9,889 bases of DNA, taken from JARDZI01 sp041639705. GTDB taxonomy: Bacteria > Bacillota > Clostridia > Clostridiales > Caloramatoraceae. Positions 1 to 6,524 of this stretch are shown here, piece after piece. The DNA lies in the NCBI GenBank assembly GCA_041639705.1, contig JBEQBT010000115.1, positions 1-9,889 of the forward strand, read 5' to 3'. The notes beneath the pieces are model-generated. The model did no database searches, was not told the origin of the DNA, and saw only the letters and a list, made by a program, of their open reading frames with translations. The stretch's first letter is position 1, and the number at the start of each line of letters is the position of its first letter. The position numbers were made by a program, and so were the translations under genes.

Positions 1-230
1 TTTGCAAAATATCCCAAAGCTAATGATGTTATTACAAATAAAATCATAGATATTGTAGTTAGCTTTTGAAGCTTACCTTCATAGGTTCTTGCCTTGTTCT
101 TTCCAAAGAAAGTTGCAGCTCCTCCAGAAATTGCTGATGACAATCCCTGAACCTTTGCTGGCTGTGCCATAACTACCACTATTACAAACAATGAAATCAA
201 TATGTGGAGAATTGTAAATAAAGTTTTCAC
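1..230 (-). CDS. secG: Preprotein translocase subunit SecG (partial, C-terminus off window)
   Basis: SecG is the small integral membrane subunit of the SecYEG channel and assists SecA-driven protein export across the cytoplasmic membrane. I translated it from the minus strand starting at a GTG: the protein begins VKTLFTILHILISLFVIVVV and 76 codons plus two bases are visible. A first membrane segment (about residues 2-22) is followed by a polar loop with a Gly/Ala/Ser-rich stretch (LSSAISGGAATFFG, about 30-43) typical of SecG. A second hydrophobic segment follows (about 58-75). Family members are usually 70-80 residues, so only the last few codons should be missing. The GTG start is fixed by a GGGAGG ribosome binding site 8 bases upstream. 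It has its own promoter and is separated from eno by a terminator. secG next to eno is, as I recall, a common arrangement in clostridia. Identification is confident despite the truncation. Confidence 0.93.
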   Translation of the reverse strand, partial: MKTLFTILHILISLFVIVVVMAQPAKVQGLSSAISGGAATFFGKNKARTYEGKLQKLTTISMILFVITSLALGYFA

Positions 231-238
231 AATAAAAA

Positions 239-244
239 CCTCCC
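239..244 (-). promoter_or_regulatory. Ribosome binding site of secG, supports GTG start
   Basis: On the minus strand GGGAGG is followed by 8 bases (TTTTTATT) and then GTG. No ATG lies at a suitable distance; the first in-frame ATG is 20 codons into the protein, after the first membrane segment, so this site decides the start. Confidence 0.85.
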
Positions 245-262
245 TTTTGTGTATACTATTGT

Positions 263-291
263 ATTTTAACATAAAATTATATTAAAAACAA
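263..291 (-). promoter_or_regulatory. Probable sigma-A promoter of secG
   Basis: Reading the minus strand, a -35 TTGTTT (286-291) is separated by 17 bases from a -10 TAAAAT (263-268). The -10 is preceded by TG at the extended -10 position (TGTTAAAAT). Transcription would start near 256, about 26 bases before the secG GTG. The spacing is ideal, but the -35 matches consensus at only three positions. The surrounding DNA is very AT-rich, so other -10-like hexamers exist. Confidence 0.6.
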
Positions 292-383
292 TATCTTTGA
301 TAGATAGCTTATTTGTTTTATGACTTTCTTACAAGGTAACTAGTATCCTAAACATAAAATGCTATGCATACGTTGATACAAGC

Positions 384-402
384 GGGCGAACACTGTTCGC
401 CC
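384..402. repeat. Solitary palindromic repeat (half of the pgk-tpiA element)
   Basis: GGGCGAACA and TGTTCGCCC flank a single base, giving a 9-bp perfect palindrome, followed by CCTACA. The unit matches the right-hand terminal repeat of the element at 4147-4212: 25 bases (383-407 against 4192-4216) agree at all but one position. It lies between the eno terminator and the secG promoter. No second arm is visible on its left, so it looks like a half-element or a single-unit REP-like sequence. In RNA it would form a strong hairpin, but there is no T-tract beside it, so it does not look like a terminator. It is GC-rich in AT-rich surroundings. Confidence 0.8.
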
Positions 403-441
403 CTACATGGAAGGTAACATAAGTATTGTCAGATAAATATA

Positions 442-460
442 GGGGAGCTTTTAGCTCCCC
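442..460 (-). terminator. Probable terminator of the glycolytic operon (after eno)
   Basis: An 8-bp perfect stem GGGGAGCT/AGCTCCCC with a 3-base loop begins 7 bases after the eno stop codon. On the minus strand it is followed by TATATTTATCT, a U-rich but interrupted tail. The position is right for ending the operon transcript. The imperfect tail leaves open some read-through into secG. Confidence 0.75.
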
Positions 461-466
461 CAAAAA

Positions 467-1765
467 TTATTTTTTAACGTTGTAGAAAGCATCCATTCCA
501 AGATATTCTGCAACTTCACCAAGCTCATCTTCAATTCTTAATAACTGATTGTATTTTGCAACTCTATCAGTTCTTGCAGGTGCTCCAGTTTTAATCTGAC
601 CAGCATTCATTGCAACAACTAAATCCGCTATTGTTGAATCCTCTGTTTCTCCTGATCTATGTGATACTACTGCGGAATAGCCCGCTCTCTGAGCCATTTG
701 GATAGCTTCTATTGTTTCTGTAAGAGTTCCAATTTGGTTTAGCTTAATAAGTATTGAATTTGTTACTCCAAGCTTAATACCCTTTGAAAGTCTTTCAGTA
801 TTTGTAACAAATAGGTCATCACCAACAAGCTGTATTCTATTTCCAAGTCTCTCAGTCATTATCTTCCATCCGTCCCAATCCTCTTCAGCAAGACCATCTT
901 CGATTGAAACTATTGGATACTTATTTACAAGGTTTTCATAGAAGGTTACCATTTCTTCTGAAGTAAATACTTTTCCTTCTCCATCAAGATGATATTTTCC
1001 ATCTTCCTTATATAATTCAGTTGCCGCTGGATCCATAGCGATTGCAACCTGTTCACCTGGTTTATAACCAGCTTTTTCAATAGCTTCAACTATTACTTGA
1101 ATAGCTTCTTCATTTGATTTTAAATTTGGTGCGAATCCACCTTCGTCACCTATTGCAGTGTTATAACCCTTTGCAGCTAATGTTTTCTTTAATGAATGAT
1201 AAACCTCAGCACCCATTCTTAGTGCTTCAGCAAAACTTGTAGCTCCAACTGGCATTGCCATAAATTCCTGTAAATCTACGTTGTTATCAGCATGTTTTCC
1301 ACCATTTAATATGTTCATCATTGGTACAGGCAATACTTTTGCATTAACTCCACCTATGTACTGGTATAGTGGTAATCCTAGTGATGCTGCTGCTGCTCTT
1401 GCAACTGCAAGTGAAACTCCTAGAATTGCATTTGCTCCAAGATTTCCTTTGTTTGGAGTTCCATCTAATTCAATCATCACTTTATCAATTAATGGTTGAT
1501 CAAATACATTCATTCCAATAAGCTCAGGAGCAATTATTTCATTCACATTTTCAACAGCCTTTAATACTCCCTTTCCTAGGAATCTTGATTTGTCTCCATC
1601 TCTTAATTCAACTGCTTCAAATGCTCCAGTTGATGCTCCTGATGGAACTATTGCTCTTCCCATATTACCGTCTTCTAATTCCACCTCTACTTCAACAGTT
1701 GGGTTTGCTCTTGAGTCAAGAACTTCTCTTGCGTAAACATCAATGATTTCAATATACTTTTTCAT
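467..1765 (-). CDS. eno: Enolase (phosphopyruvate hydratase)
   Basis: Enolase reversibly dehydrates 2-phosphoglycerate to phosphoenolpyruvate in the cytoplasm; in many bacteria it is also found at the cell surface and in RNA-degrading complexes. The 432-residue protein has normal full length. The N-terminal capping domain carries the mobile loop SGAST (42-46). The TIM-barrel domain carries the acid/base pair E208 (in GDEGGFAPN) and K341 (in ILIKLNQ). The Mg ligands are D245, E289 (SIEDG) and D316 (VGDDLFVTN), and the signature SHRSGETED is at 368-376. Nothing essential is missing. ATG is preceded by AGGAGG with 8 bases spacing. Only 15 bases separate it from gpmI, so the two are co-transcribed and eno is the last gene of the operon, before the hairpin at 442-460. 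Confidence 0.98.
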   Translation of the reverse strand: MKKYIEIIDVYAREVLDSRANPTVEVEVELEDGNMGRAIVPSGASTGAFEAVELRDGDKSRFLGKGVLKAVENVNEIIAPELIGMNVFDQPLIDKVMIELDGTPNKGNLGANAILGVSLAVARAAAASLGLPLYQYIGGVNAKVLPVPMMNILNGGKHADNNVDLQEFMAMPVGATSFAEALRMGAEVYHSLKKTLAAKGYNTAIGDEGGFAPNLKSNEEAIQVIVEAIEKAGYKPGEQVAIAMDPAATELYKEDGKYHLDGEGKVFTSEEMVTFYENLVNKYPIVSIEDGLAEEDWDGWKIMTERLGNRIQLVGDDLFVTNTERLSKGIKLGVTNSILIKLNQIGTLTETIEAIQMAQRAGYSAVVSHRSGETEDSTIADLVVAMNAGQIKTGAPARTDRVAKYNQLLRIEDELGEVAEYLGMDAFYNVKK

Positions 1766-1780
1766 ACTTATATCCTCCTT

Positions 1781-3313
1781 TTATTTCTTTATTAGTGAGA
1801 TTCCTGTCATTTCTGAAGGAATATCTAACCCTATAGCTTCAAGCATTGTTGGAGCAATATCACAGAGTCTTCCTCCATCTCTTAGCTCCACATTACCCTC
1901 TCCCACAACAAGGAGTGGTACTACATTTGTGGTATGTGAAGTGAATGGCTCTCCTGTTTCATAGTCAACCATAACTTCAGCATTGCCATGGTCAGCTGTT
2001 ATATAAACTGCTCCACCCTTTTCGAGTACTTTATTTACAACTCTTCCAAGGCATTTATCCACTGCATTTATTGCTGCTATTGCAGCTTCATAAACTCCAG
2101 TATGTCCAACCATATCAGCATTGGCAAAGTTTAAAATTATTAAGTCATATATATCCTTATCAATTTCGTTGATAACCTTATCAGTAACTTCAAATGCACT
2201 CATTTCAGGTTTTAAATCATATGTTGGTACCTTTGGTGATTGAATAAGTGCTCTATCCTCTCCAGGATTTGGAGCTTCAACCCCTCCATTAAAGAAAAAT
2301 GTAACGTGAGCATATTTTTCAGTTTCTGCAATTCTAAGCTGTTTTAACCCTTTTTTGCTTATATATTCGCCTAATGTATTTGAATAAGATTGAGGATTAA
2401 ATGCTATATCTACATTTTTAATTGTAATATCATATTGAGTAAGGCATACATAATATACTGGGAAGTATACCCTATTAAAGCCATTAAAGTCAAGGTCAAC
2501 AAATGCTCTTGTTATTTCTCTTGCCCTATCTGGTCTAAAATTAAAGAATATTATTGAGTCGTTTTCTTTTATCCTTGCAACAGGTTTATCTCCATTGGTA
2601 ATTACTGTTGGAAGCACAAATTCGTCTGTCCTGTTTTCTTCGTAGGACTTTTCAACTGCTTCTAAAGCAGAGTTGAATATTTCACCCTCACCTTTAACCA
2701 GTGCATTATAGGCAAGTTCTACTCTATCCCATCTTTTATCCCTATCCATTGCATAATATCTTCCCTGTACAGTTGCTATTTTTCCAACACCTAATTGGCT
2801 CATATAGCCTTCAATTCTCTTAATATCCTCTAGGCCTGACTTTGGTGGAACATCACGCCCATCAAGGAATGCATGAACATAAACTTTTGTTAGTCCATTA
2901 TCCTTACATAGCTTTAATAAAGCTTCAAGATGTTCAATATGACTGTGCACTCCACCCTGTGAAAACAATCCCATAAGGTGCATATCACTGTCGTACTTTT
3001 TAGCATTTTCAACTGCCCTTAAAAAAGCACTATTGCTAAAAAATCCACCTTCCTCAATCTCTTTATTTATTCTGGTAAATTCCTGATATATTATTCTTCC
3101 TGCACCAATGTTTAAGTGACCAACCTCAGAATTTCCCATCTGTCCTTTAGGAAGACCAACATCAAGCCCACTGGTTTTTAGCTCAGTGTGTGGATAATTA
3201 CTCCAGTATTTATTAAAATTAGGTGTGTCAGCATTTGCAACTGCATTTCCTTCTTTTTTATTATTAATTCCCCATCCATCGAGAATAAGTAGCATTTTAG
3301 GTCTTTTCTGCAT
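1781..3313 (-). CDS. gpmI: 2,3-bisphosphoglycerate-independent phosphoglycerate mutase
   Basis: GpmI interconverts 3- and 2-phosphoglycerate through a phosphoserine intermediate. It belongs to the alkaline phosphatase superfamily and needs two Mn ions, which in spore formers makes it pH-sensitive. The 510-residue length is typical. Visible motifs are the metal-binding LDGWG (D12), the catalytic serine S62 in GNSEVGHLNIG, the substrate-loop histidine H123 in GGVHSHIEHL, and DGRD at 151-154. Further along are the substrate arginines in NFRPDRARE and the metal clusters NADMVGHTG, ITADHGNAE and SHTTNVVP near the C-terminus. The phosphatase fold is interrupted by the inserted phosphotransferase domain, as expected. 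The start is supported by GGAGAGG 6-7 bases upstream. It lies 31 bases after tpiA and 15 before eno, within the glycolytic operon. All catalytic residues are present. Confidence 0.98.
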   Translation of the reverse strand: MQKRPKMLLILDGWGINNKKEGNAVANADTPNFNKYWSNYPHTELKTSGLDVGLPKGQMGNSEVGHLNIGAGRIIYQEFTRINKEIEEGGFFSNSAFLRAVENAKKYDSDMHLMGLFSQGGVHSHIEHLEALLKLCKDNGLTKVYVHAFLDGRDVPPKSGLEDIKRIEGYMSQLGVGKIATVQGRYYAMDRDKRWDRVELAYNALVKGEGEIFNSALEAVEKSYEENRTDEFVLPTVITNGDKPVARIKENDSIIFFNFRPDRAREITRAFVDLDFNGFNRVYFPVYYVCLTQYDITIKNVDIAFNPQSYSNTLGEYISKKGLKQLRIAETEKYAHVTFFFNGGVEAPNPGEDRALIQSPKVPTYDLKPEMSAFEVTDKVINEIDKDIYDLIILNFANADMVGHTGVYEAAIAAINAVDKCLGRVVNKVLEKGGAVYITADHGNAEVMVDYETGEPFTSHTTNVVPLLVVGEGNVELRDGGRLCDIAPTMLEAIGLDIPSEMTGISLIKK

Positions 3314-3344
3314 TTTAATCCCTCTCCTTGTCTAAGCTGCAAAA

Positions 3345-4091
3345 TCAAAAATTAACTATTTGGGCAAAGTCATCAGCATTAAGACTTGCTCCTCCAACCA
3401 ATGCTCCATCTATATCGCTTTGAGCCATTTGTTCTTTAATTGTAGTTGGCTTAACACTTCCACCATATTGAATTCTTACCTTATTTCCTGCTTCTTCACC
3501 ACATAACTCTTTTACAGTTTTTCTGATGAATGCTATAACATCATTTGCATCCTTTGCAGTAGCGGTTTTACCTGTACCAATCGCCCAAATTGGTTCATAG
3601 GCAATTACCATATCAGATACATTCTCAGCATCTATACTTTGCAAATTCATCGTTAATTGATTCTTTATTTTATCAAATGTTTTTCCTGCTTCTCTCTCTT
3701 CAAGTGTCTCACCTACACAAAGTATTGGAATTAAGTTATAAATAAATGCAGCCTTAACCTTTTTATTTATAATCTCATCATTTTCCTTAAAATATTGTCT
3801 TCTTTCACTATGTCCAAGTATAACATACTTAACTCCAAGCTCTTTTAACATAGTTGGAGAAACTTCTCCTGTAAATGCACCACTTTCCTCATAGTACATA
3901 TTTTGAGCACCAACTTTTATGTCTGTATTCTCAGTAAGTGTTATAACCTGTGCTAGGGAAGTAAATGCAGGGCATATTACTACTTCACATTGTGCATCCT
4001 TTACCTTATCTCTAAATTCAATTATGAATTGTGCCGCTTCCTTGGAAGTTTTATTCATTTTCCAATTACCAGCAATTATAGGTTTTCTCAT
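3345..4091 (-). CDS. tpiA: Triose-phosphate isomerase
   Basis: The enzyme interconverts dihydroxyacetone phosphate and glyceraldehyde 3-phosphate and supplies Gap, encoded in the same operon. The protein is 248 residues, the usual length for a single TIM barrel. The active-site residues are N9 and K11 (in AGNWKMNK), H94 (ILGHSERR) and the base E166 (AYEPIWAIGTG). The flexible phosphate-gripping loop 6 follows (AIGTGKTATAKDA, 170-182), with the phosphate-binding QYGGSV and the GALVGGASL segment near the C-terminus. ATG is preceded by AGGAGG with suitable spacing. Unlike the other junctions of the operon, the gap to pgk upstream is 120 bp and holds a palindromic mobile-type element. A short AAACCA/TGGTTT inverted repeat (4112-4131) also lies just ahead of the ribosome binding site. 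A TATAAT sequence at 4119-4124 has no convincing -35, so I do not call a promoter. Confidence 0.98.
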   Translation of the reverse strand: MRKPIIAGNWKMNKTSKEAAQFIIEFRDKVKDAQCEVVICPAFTSLAQVITLTENTDIKVGAQNMYYEESGAFTGEVSPTMLKELGVKYVILGHSERRQYFKENDEIINKKVKAAFIYNLIPILCVGETLEEREAGKTFDKIKNQLTMNLQSIDAENVSDMVIAYEPIWAIGTGKTATAKDANDVIAFIRKTVKELCGEEAGNKVRIQYGGSVKPTTIKEQMAQSDIDGALVGGASLNADDFAQIVNF

Positions 4092-4146
4092 TGATTATAT
4101 CCTCCTATTTCAAACCATATTATATTGGTTTATCCAAGCACCCTTA

Positions 4147-4212
4147 GGGGCGAACAGTGTTCGCCCGCTGTTACATATACCTAGGTACCTTCGGGCGAAC
4201 ACTATTCGCCCC
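4147..4212. mobile_element. MITE-like palindromic element inserted at the pgk stop codon
   Basis: A 66-bp element has 21-bp terminal inverted repeats that differ at one position; both begin GGGGCGAA and end GTGTTCGCCCG. They surround a 24-bp centre (4168-4191) containing CCTAGGTACC. Each terminal repeat is itself a palindrome (4148-4166 and 4193-4211). The element is flanked on both sides by TA (4145-4146 and 4213-4214), consistent with a TA target duplication as made by IS630/Tc1-mariner transposases. There is no coding capacity, so any movement would need a transposase supplied elsewhere. In the minus-strand transcript the single mismatch within the right repeat becomes a G-U pair. The RNA can fold either as two short hairpins or as one long stem. 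No T-tract follows, so it should not stop transcription. Confidence 0.75.
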
Positions 4213-5402
4213 TACATTTTATCATTTAACGCAGATATTCCTGGCAGTTCAAGTCCTTCAAGGAATTCCAGTGAAGCACCTCCGCCTGTTGAAATATGAG
4301 TCATTTTATCTGCATAGCCTAACTGTTCAACTGCTGCTGCTGAGTCTCCACCACCTATTATGGTAATTCCATCAACATTTGAAATCACCTCTGCAAGTGA
4401 CTTTGTTCCAACAGCAAATGCAGGCATTTCAAATACTCCCATTGGTCCATTCCATATTACTGTCTTAGCATCCTTTAATGCGCCTTCAAATAGTTTAATT
4501 GATTTAGGTCCTATATCAAGTCCCATATATCCTACAGGAATATTTCCTTCAACAATAATTGATTCTGCATCTGCCTTAAATTCCTTTGCTGCTACATGAT
4601 CTACAGGAAGATATAGTGAAACTCCCTCTGTCTTTGCTTTATCAAGCATTTCCTTAGCATATTCAACCTTATCCTCTTCAACTAGAGAATTCCCTATTTC
4701 AAACCCCTGTGCCTTAAGAAAAGTATATGACATTCCTCCACCAATTACAAGTCTATCAACCTTTTCAAGTAGGTTGTTAATAACTCCTATCTTGTCTGAA
4801 ACCTTTGCTCCACCTAAAACTGCAACAAAAGGCCTAACAGGTGCATCAAGTGCCTTACCCATTATCTCCATTTCCTTTTCAATCAGGAATCCTGCAACAG
4901 CTGGTATAAATTCTGCAATTCCTGCTGTTGATGAATGGGCTCTATGTGCTGTACCAAACGCATCATTTACAAATATATCCGCTAGGGATGCAAGCTTCTT
5001 TGCAAATTCCATATCATTCTTTGTTTCAGTTTTTATAAATCTAACATTTTCTAGAAGGACAACATCTCCTTCCTTCATTCCAGCTGTCAATCTTACAGCA
5101 TTTTCTCCAACTACTTCCCTGTCATCTGCAAGCTTTACTTCTTTGCCTAGGAACTTAGATAGAGCTTCTCCTACAACCTTTAAGCTATATTTTGCATCAT
5201 AGCCTTCCTTTGGTCTTCCGAGGTGAGACATTAATATTACCTTTGCATTATTTTCTATTAAGTATTTAATAGTTGGAAGTGCAGCTTCAATTCTTCTACT
5301 GTCTGTAATATTTCCTTCCTTATCCTGTGGAACGTTAAAGTCACATCTTACTATAACTTTTTTACCTTTAACGTCTATATCCCTTAATGTCTTTTTGTTC
5401 AT
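4212..5402 (-). CDS. pgk: Phosphoglycerate kinase
   Basis: Pgk transfers the acyl phosphate of 1,3-bisphosphoglycerate to ADP, the first ATP-yielding step of glycolysis. The protein has 396 residues, normal for a bacterial monomeric enzyme. The N-terminal substrate domain shows RCDFNVP (19-25), R36, SHLGRP (59-64), R121 in ENVRF and R154 in AHRAHSS. The nucleotide domain shows GGAKVSDK (197-204), WNGPMGVFE (317-325) and GGGDSAAAVEQLG (350-362), followed by STGGGASLEFLEG. A GAGGAGG ribosome binding site fixes the ATG. The C-terminus reads LPGISALNDKM; the family usually ends at or near ALNDK. The TAG stop straddles the boundary of a 66-bp repeat element: its TA is the presumed target site and its G is the first base of the element. 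It follows gap after 71 bp containing a hairpin. Confidence 0.98.
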   Translation of the reverse strand: MNKKTLRDIDVKGKKVIVRCDFNVPQDKEGNITDSRRIEAALPTIKYLIENNAKVILMSHLGRPKEGYDAKYSLKVVGEALSKFLGKEVKLADDREVVGENAVRLTAGMKEGDVVLLENVRFIKTETKNDMEFAKKLASLADIFVNDAFGTAHRAHSSTAGIAEFIPAVAGFLIEKEMEIMGKALDAPVRPFVAVLGGAKVSDKIGVINNLLEKVDRLVIGGGMSYTFLKAQGFEIGNSLVEEDKVEYAKEMLDKAKTEGVSLYLPVDHVAAKEFKADAESIIVEGNIPVGYMGLDIGPKSIKLFEGALKDAKTVIWNGPMGVFEMPAFAVGTKSLAEVISNVDGITIIGGGDSAAAVEQLGYADKMTHISTGGGASLEFLEGLELPGISALNDKM

Positions 5403-5431
5403 TAAAGTTCCCTCCTCTATAATTAAATAAA

Positions 5432-5465
5432 GCCCGGCTTATAGTTGTAAACCACAGAGCCGAGC
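5432..5465 (-). terminator. Internal attenuator/processing hairpin between gap and pgk
   Basis: On the minus strand GCTCGGCT and AGCCGGGC form an 8-bp stem with one G-U pair and an 18-base loop, followed by TTTATTTAATT. The wobble pair works in the minus-strand RNA but would be a C-A mismatch in a plus-strand RNA, in line with a role in the operon transcript. It starts 8 bases after the gap stop codon and ends about 30 bases before the pgk start. Inside an operon it most likely causes partial termination or protects the 3' end of a processed cggR-gap or gap message. I infer this; the sequence shows only the hairpin and tail. Confidence 0.6.
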
Positions 5466-5473
5466 AATATTTG

Positions 5474-6484
5474 TTACATTCTTTCTGCTATATAGTTTAC
5501 AAGGTCAACGATTCTGTTTGAGTAACCCCATTCATTATCATACCAAGAAACAACCTTTACCATGTTTCCTTCTATTACCATAGTTGAAAGTGCATCGATT
5601 ATTGATGATCTTGAATCTCCTCTATAATCCATTGATACAAGTGGTTCTTCTGAGTATCCAAGTATTCCCTTCATTTCTCCTTCAGCAGCTTCCTTTAATG
5701 CAGCATTAACTTCTTCAACTGTTACATTTCTCTTAAGCTCTGCTGTAAGGTCTGTAATTGATACTGTAGGAGTTGGAACTCTAAGTGAGAATCCATTCAA
5801 TTTACCCTTTAATTGTGGTAAAACATTTCCAACAGCCTTTGCAGCTCCTGTTGATGTTGGTATTATTGATTGTGCAGCTGCTCTTGCCCTTCTTAAATCA
5901 CTGTGTGGAAGGTCAAGTATTCTCTGATCATTAGTATATGAGTGAATAGTATTCATTAATCCCTTTACTATTCCAAACTTTTCATCTAGAACCTTAGCAA
6001 ATGGTGCTAAGCAGTTTGTAGTACATGAAGCATTTGATATGATTACATCCTTTTCTGGGTCGTAGTCCTTTTCATTAACACCAAGAACTATCATTTTGTC
6101 TGCATCGCCTGAGGGTGCAGAAATAATAACCTTTTTTGCACCTGCTGTAATATGTGCCATAGCCTTTTCCTTCTTTGTGAATAAGCCTGTTGATTCAACA
6201 ACTACATCAACACCAAGTTCCTTCCATGGAAGGTTCTTAGGATCTCTTTCAGCAAATATTTTAACTTCCTTACCGTTTACAACAAGTGAATTTTCCTTCG
6301 CTTCAACTGTTCCATTGAAATGTCCAAACAGTGAATCGTATTTTAAAAGATGTGCAAGTGTTGCTGTATCTGTTAAATCATTTATAGCAACGATTTCTAC
6401 GTCCTTATTCAACTTTTCCTGTGCAATCTTAAATGCATTCCTTCCTATTCTACCAAAACCATTAATAGCTACTTTAATTGACAT
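5474..6484 (-). CDS. gap: Glyceraldehyde-3-phosphate dehydrogenase, type I, NAD-dependent
   Basis: Gap oxidises and phosphorylates glyceraldehyde 3-phosphate to 1,3-bisphosphoglycerate with NAD. The 336-residue length is normal. The N-terminal Rossmann motif is NGFGRIGR (8-15), and the acidic residue after the second strand (D36 in AINDLTD) favours NAD over NADP. The catalytic cysteine is C154 in SNASCTTNCLAP and the activating histidine is H181 in HSYTNDQ. The phosphate-binding segment RRARAAAQSIIPTSTGAAKAV and the C-terminal WYDNEWGYSNR are intact. The position behind the repressor gene and the NAD-type motif indicate the glycolytic paralogue (GapA/GapC), not a gluconeogenic GapB. ATG is preceded by AGGAGGG with about 5 bases spacing. 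Only 40 AT-rich bases separate it from cggR. In Bacillus the cggR-gapA message is cut near this junction; no clear structure is visible here. Confidence 0.98.
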   Translation of the reverse strand: MSIKVAINGFGRIGRNAFKIAQEKLNKDVEIVAINDLTDTATLAHLLKYDSLFGHFNGTVEAKENSLVVNGKEVKIFAERDPKNLPWKELGVDVVVESTGLFTKKEKAMAHITAGAKKVIISAPSGDADKMIVLGVNEKDYDPEKDVIISNASCTTNCLAPFAKVLDEKFGIVKGLMNTIHSYTNDQRILDLPHSDLRRARAAAQSIIPTSTGAAKAVGNVLPQLKGKLNGFSLRVPTPTVSITDLTAELKRNVTVEEVNAALKEAAEGEMKGILGYSEEPLVSMDYRGDSRSSIIDALSTMVIEGNMVKVVSWYDNEWGYSNRIVDLVNYIAERM

Positions 6485-6524
6485 GGTATCCCTCCTAAAA
6501 ATATAAAATTTATTTTAATTTTAA

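Noticed and set aside
361..410. CRISPR array or riboswitch built from the GGGCGAAC palindromes
   Set aside because: Only three palindromes occur in the window, two of them inverted relative to each other and the third nearly 4 kb away, with no regular spacers. The pattern fits a mobile palindromic repeat.
1281..1964. Plus-strand open frames opposite eno and gpmI (1281-1499, 1743-1964), and similar ones at 6096-6506, 8694-8933 and 9013-9204
   Set aside because: They are shadows of conserved minus-strand genes: low-complexity Ser/Thr/Ile-rich translations that arise from the complement of the coding strand.
4119..4124. TATAAT upstream of tpiA as an internal promoter
   Set aside because: No acceptable -35 lies 16-18 bases upstream; that position falls at AAGGGT, just past the end of the repeat element. 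AT-rich context makes such hexamers frequent.
3919..4299. Plus-strand open frames across the tpiA/pgk junction (also 4157-4366, 4360-4599 and 4774-5202)
   Set aside because: They run antisense through well-identified enzyme genes and the repeat element, and have no family resemblance.
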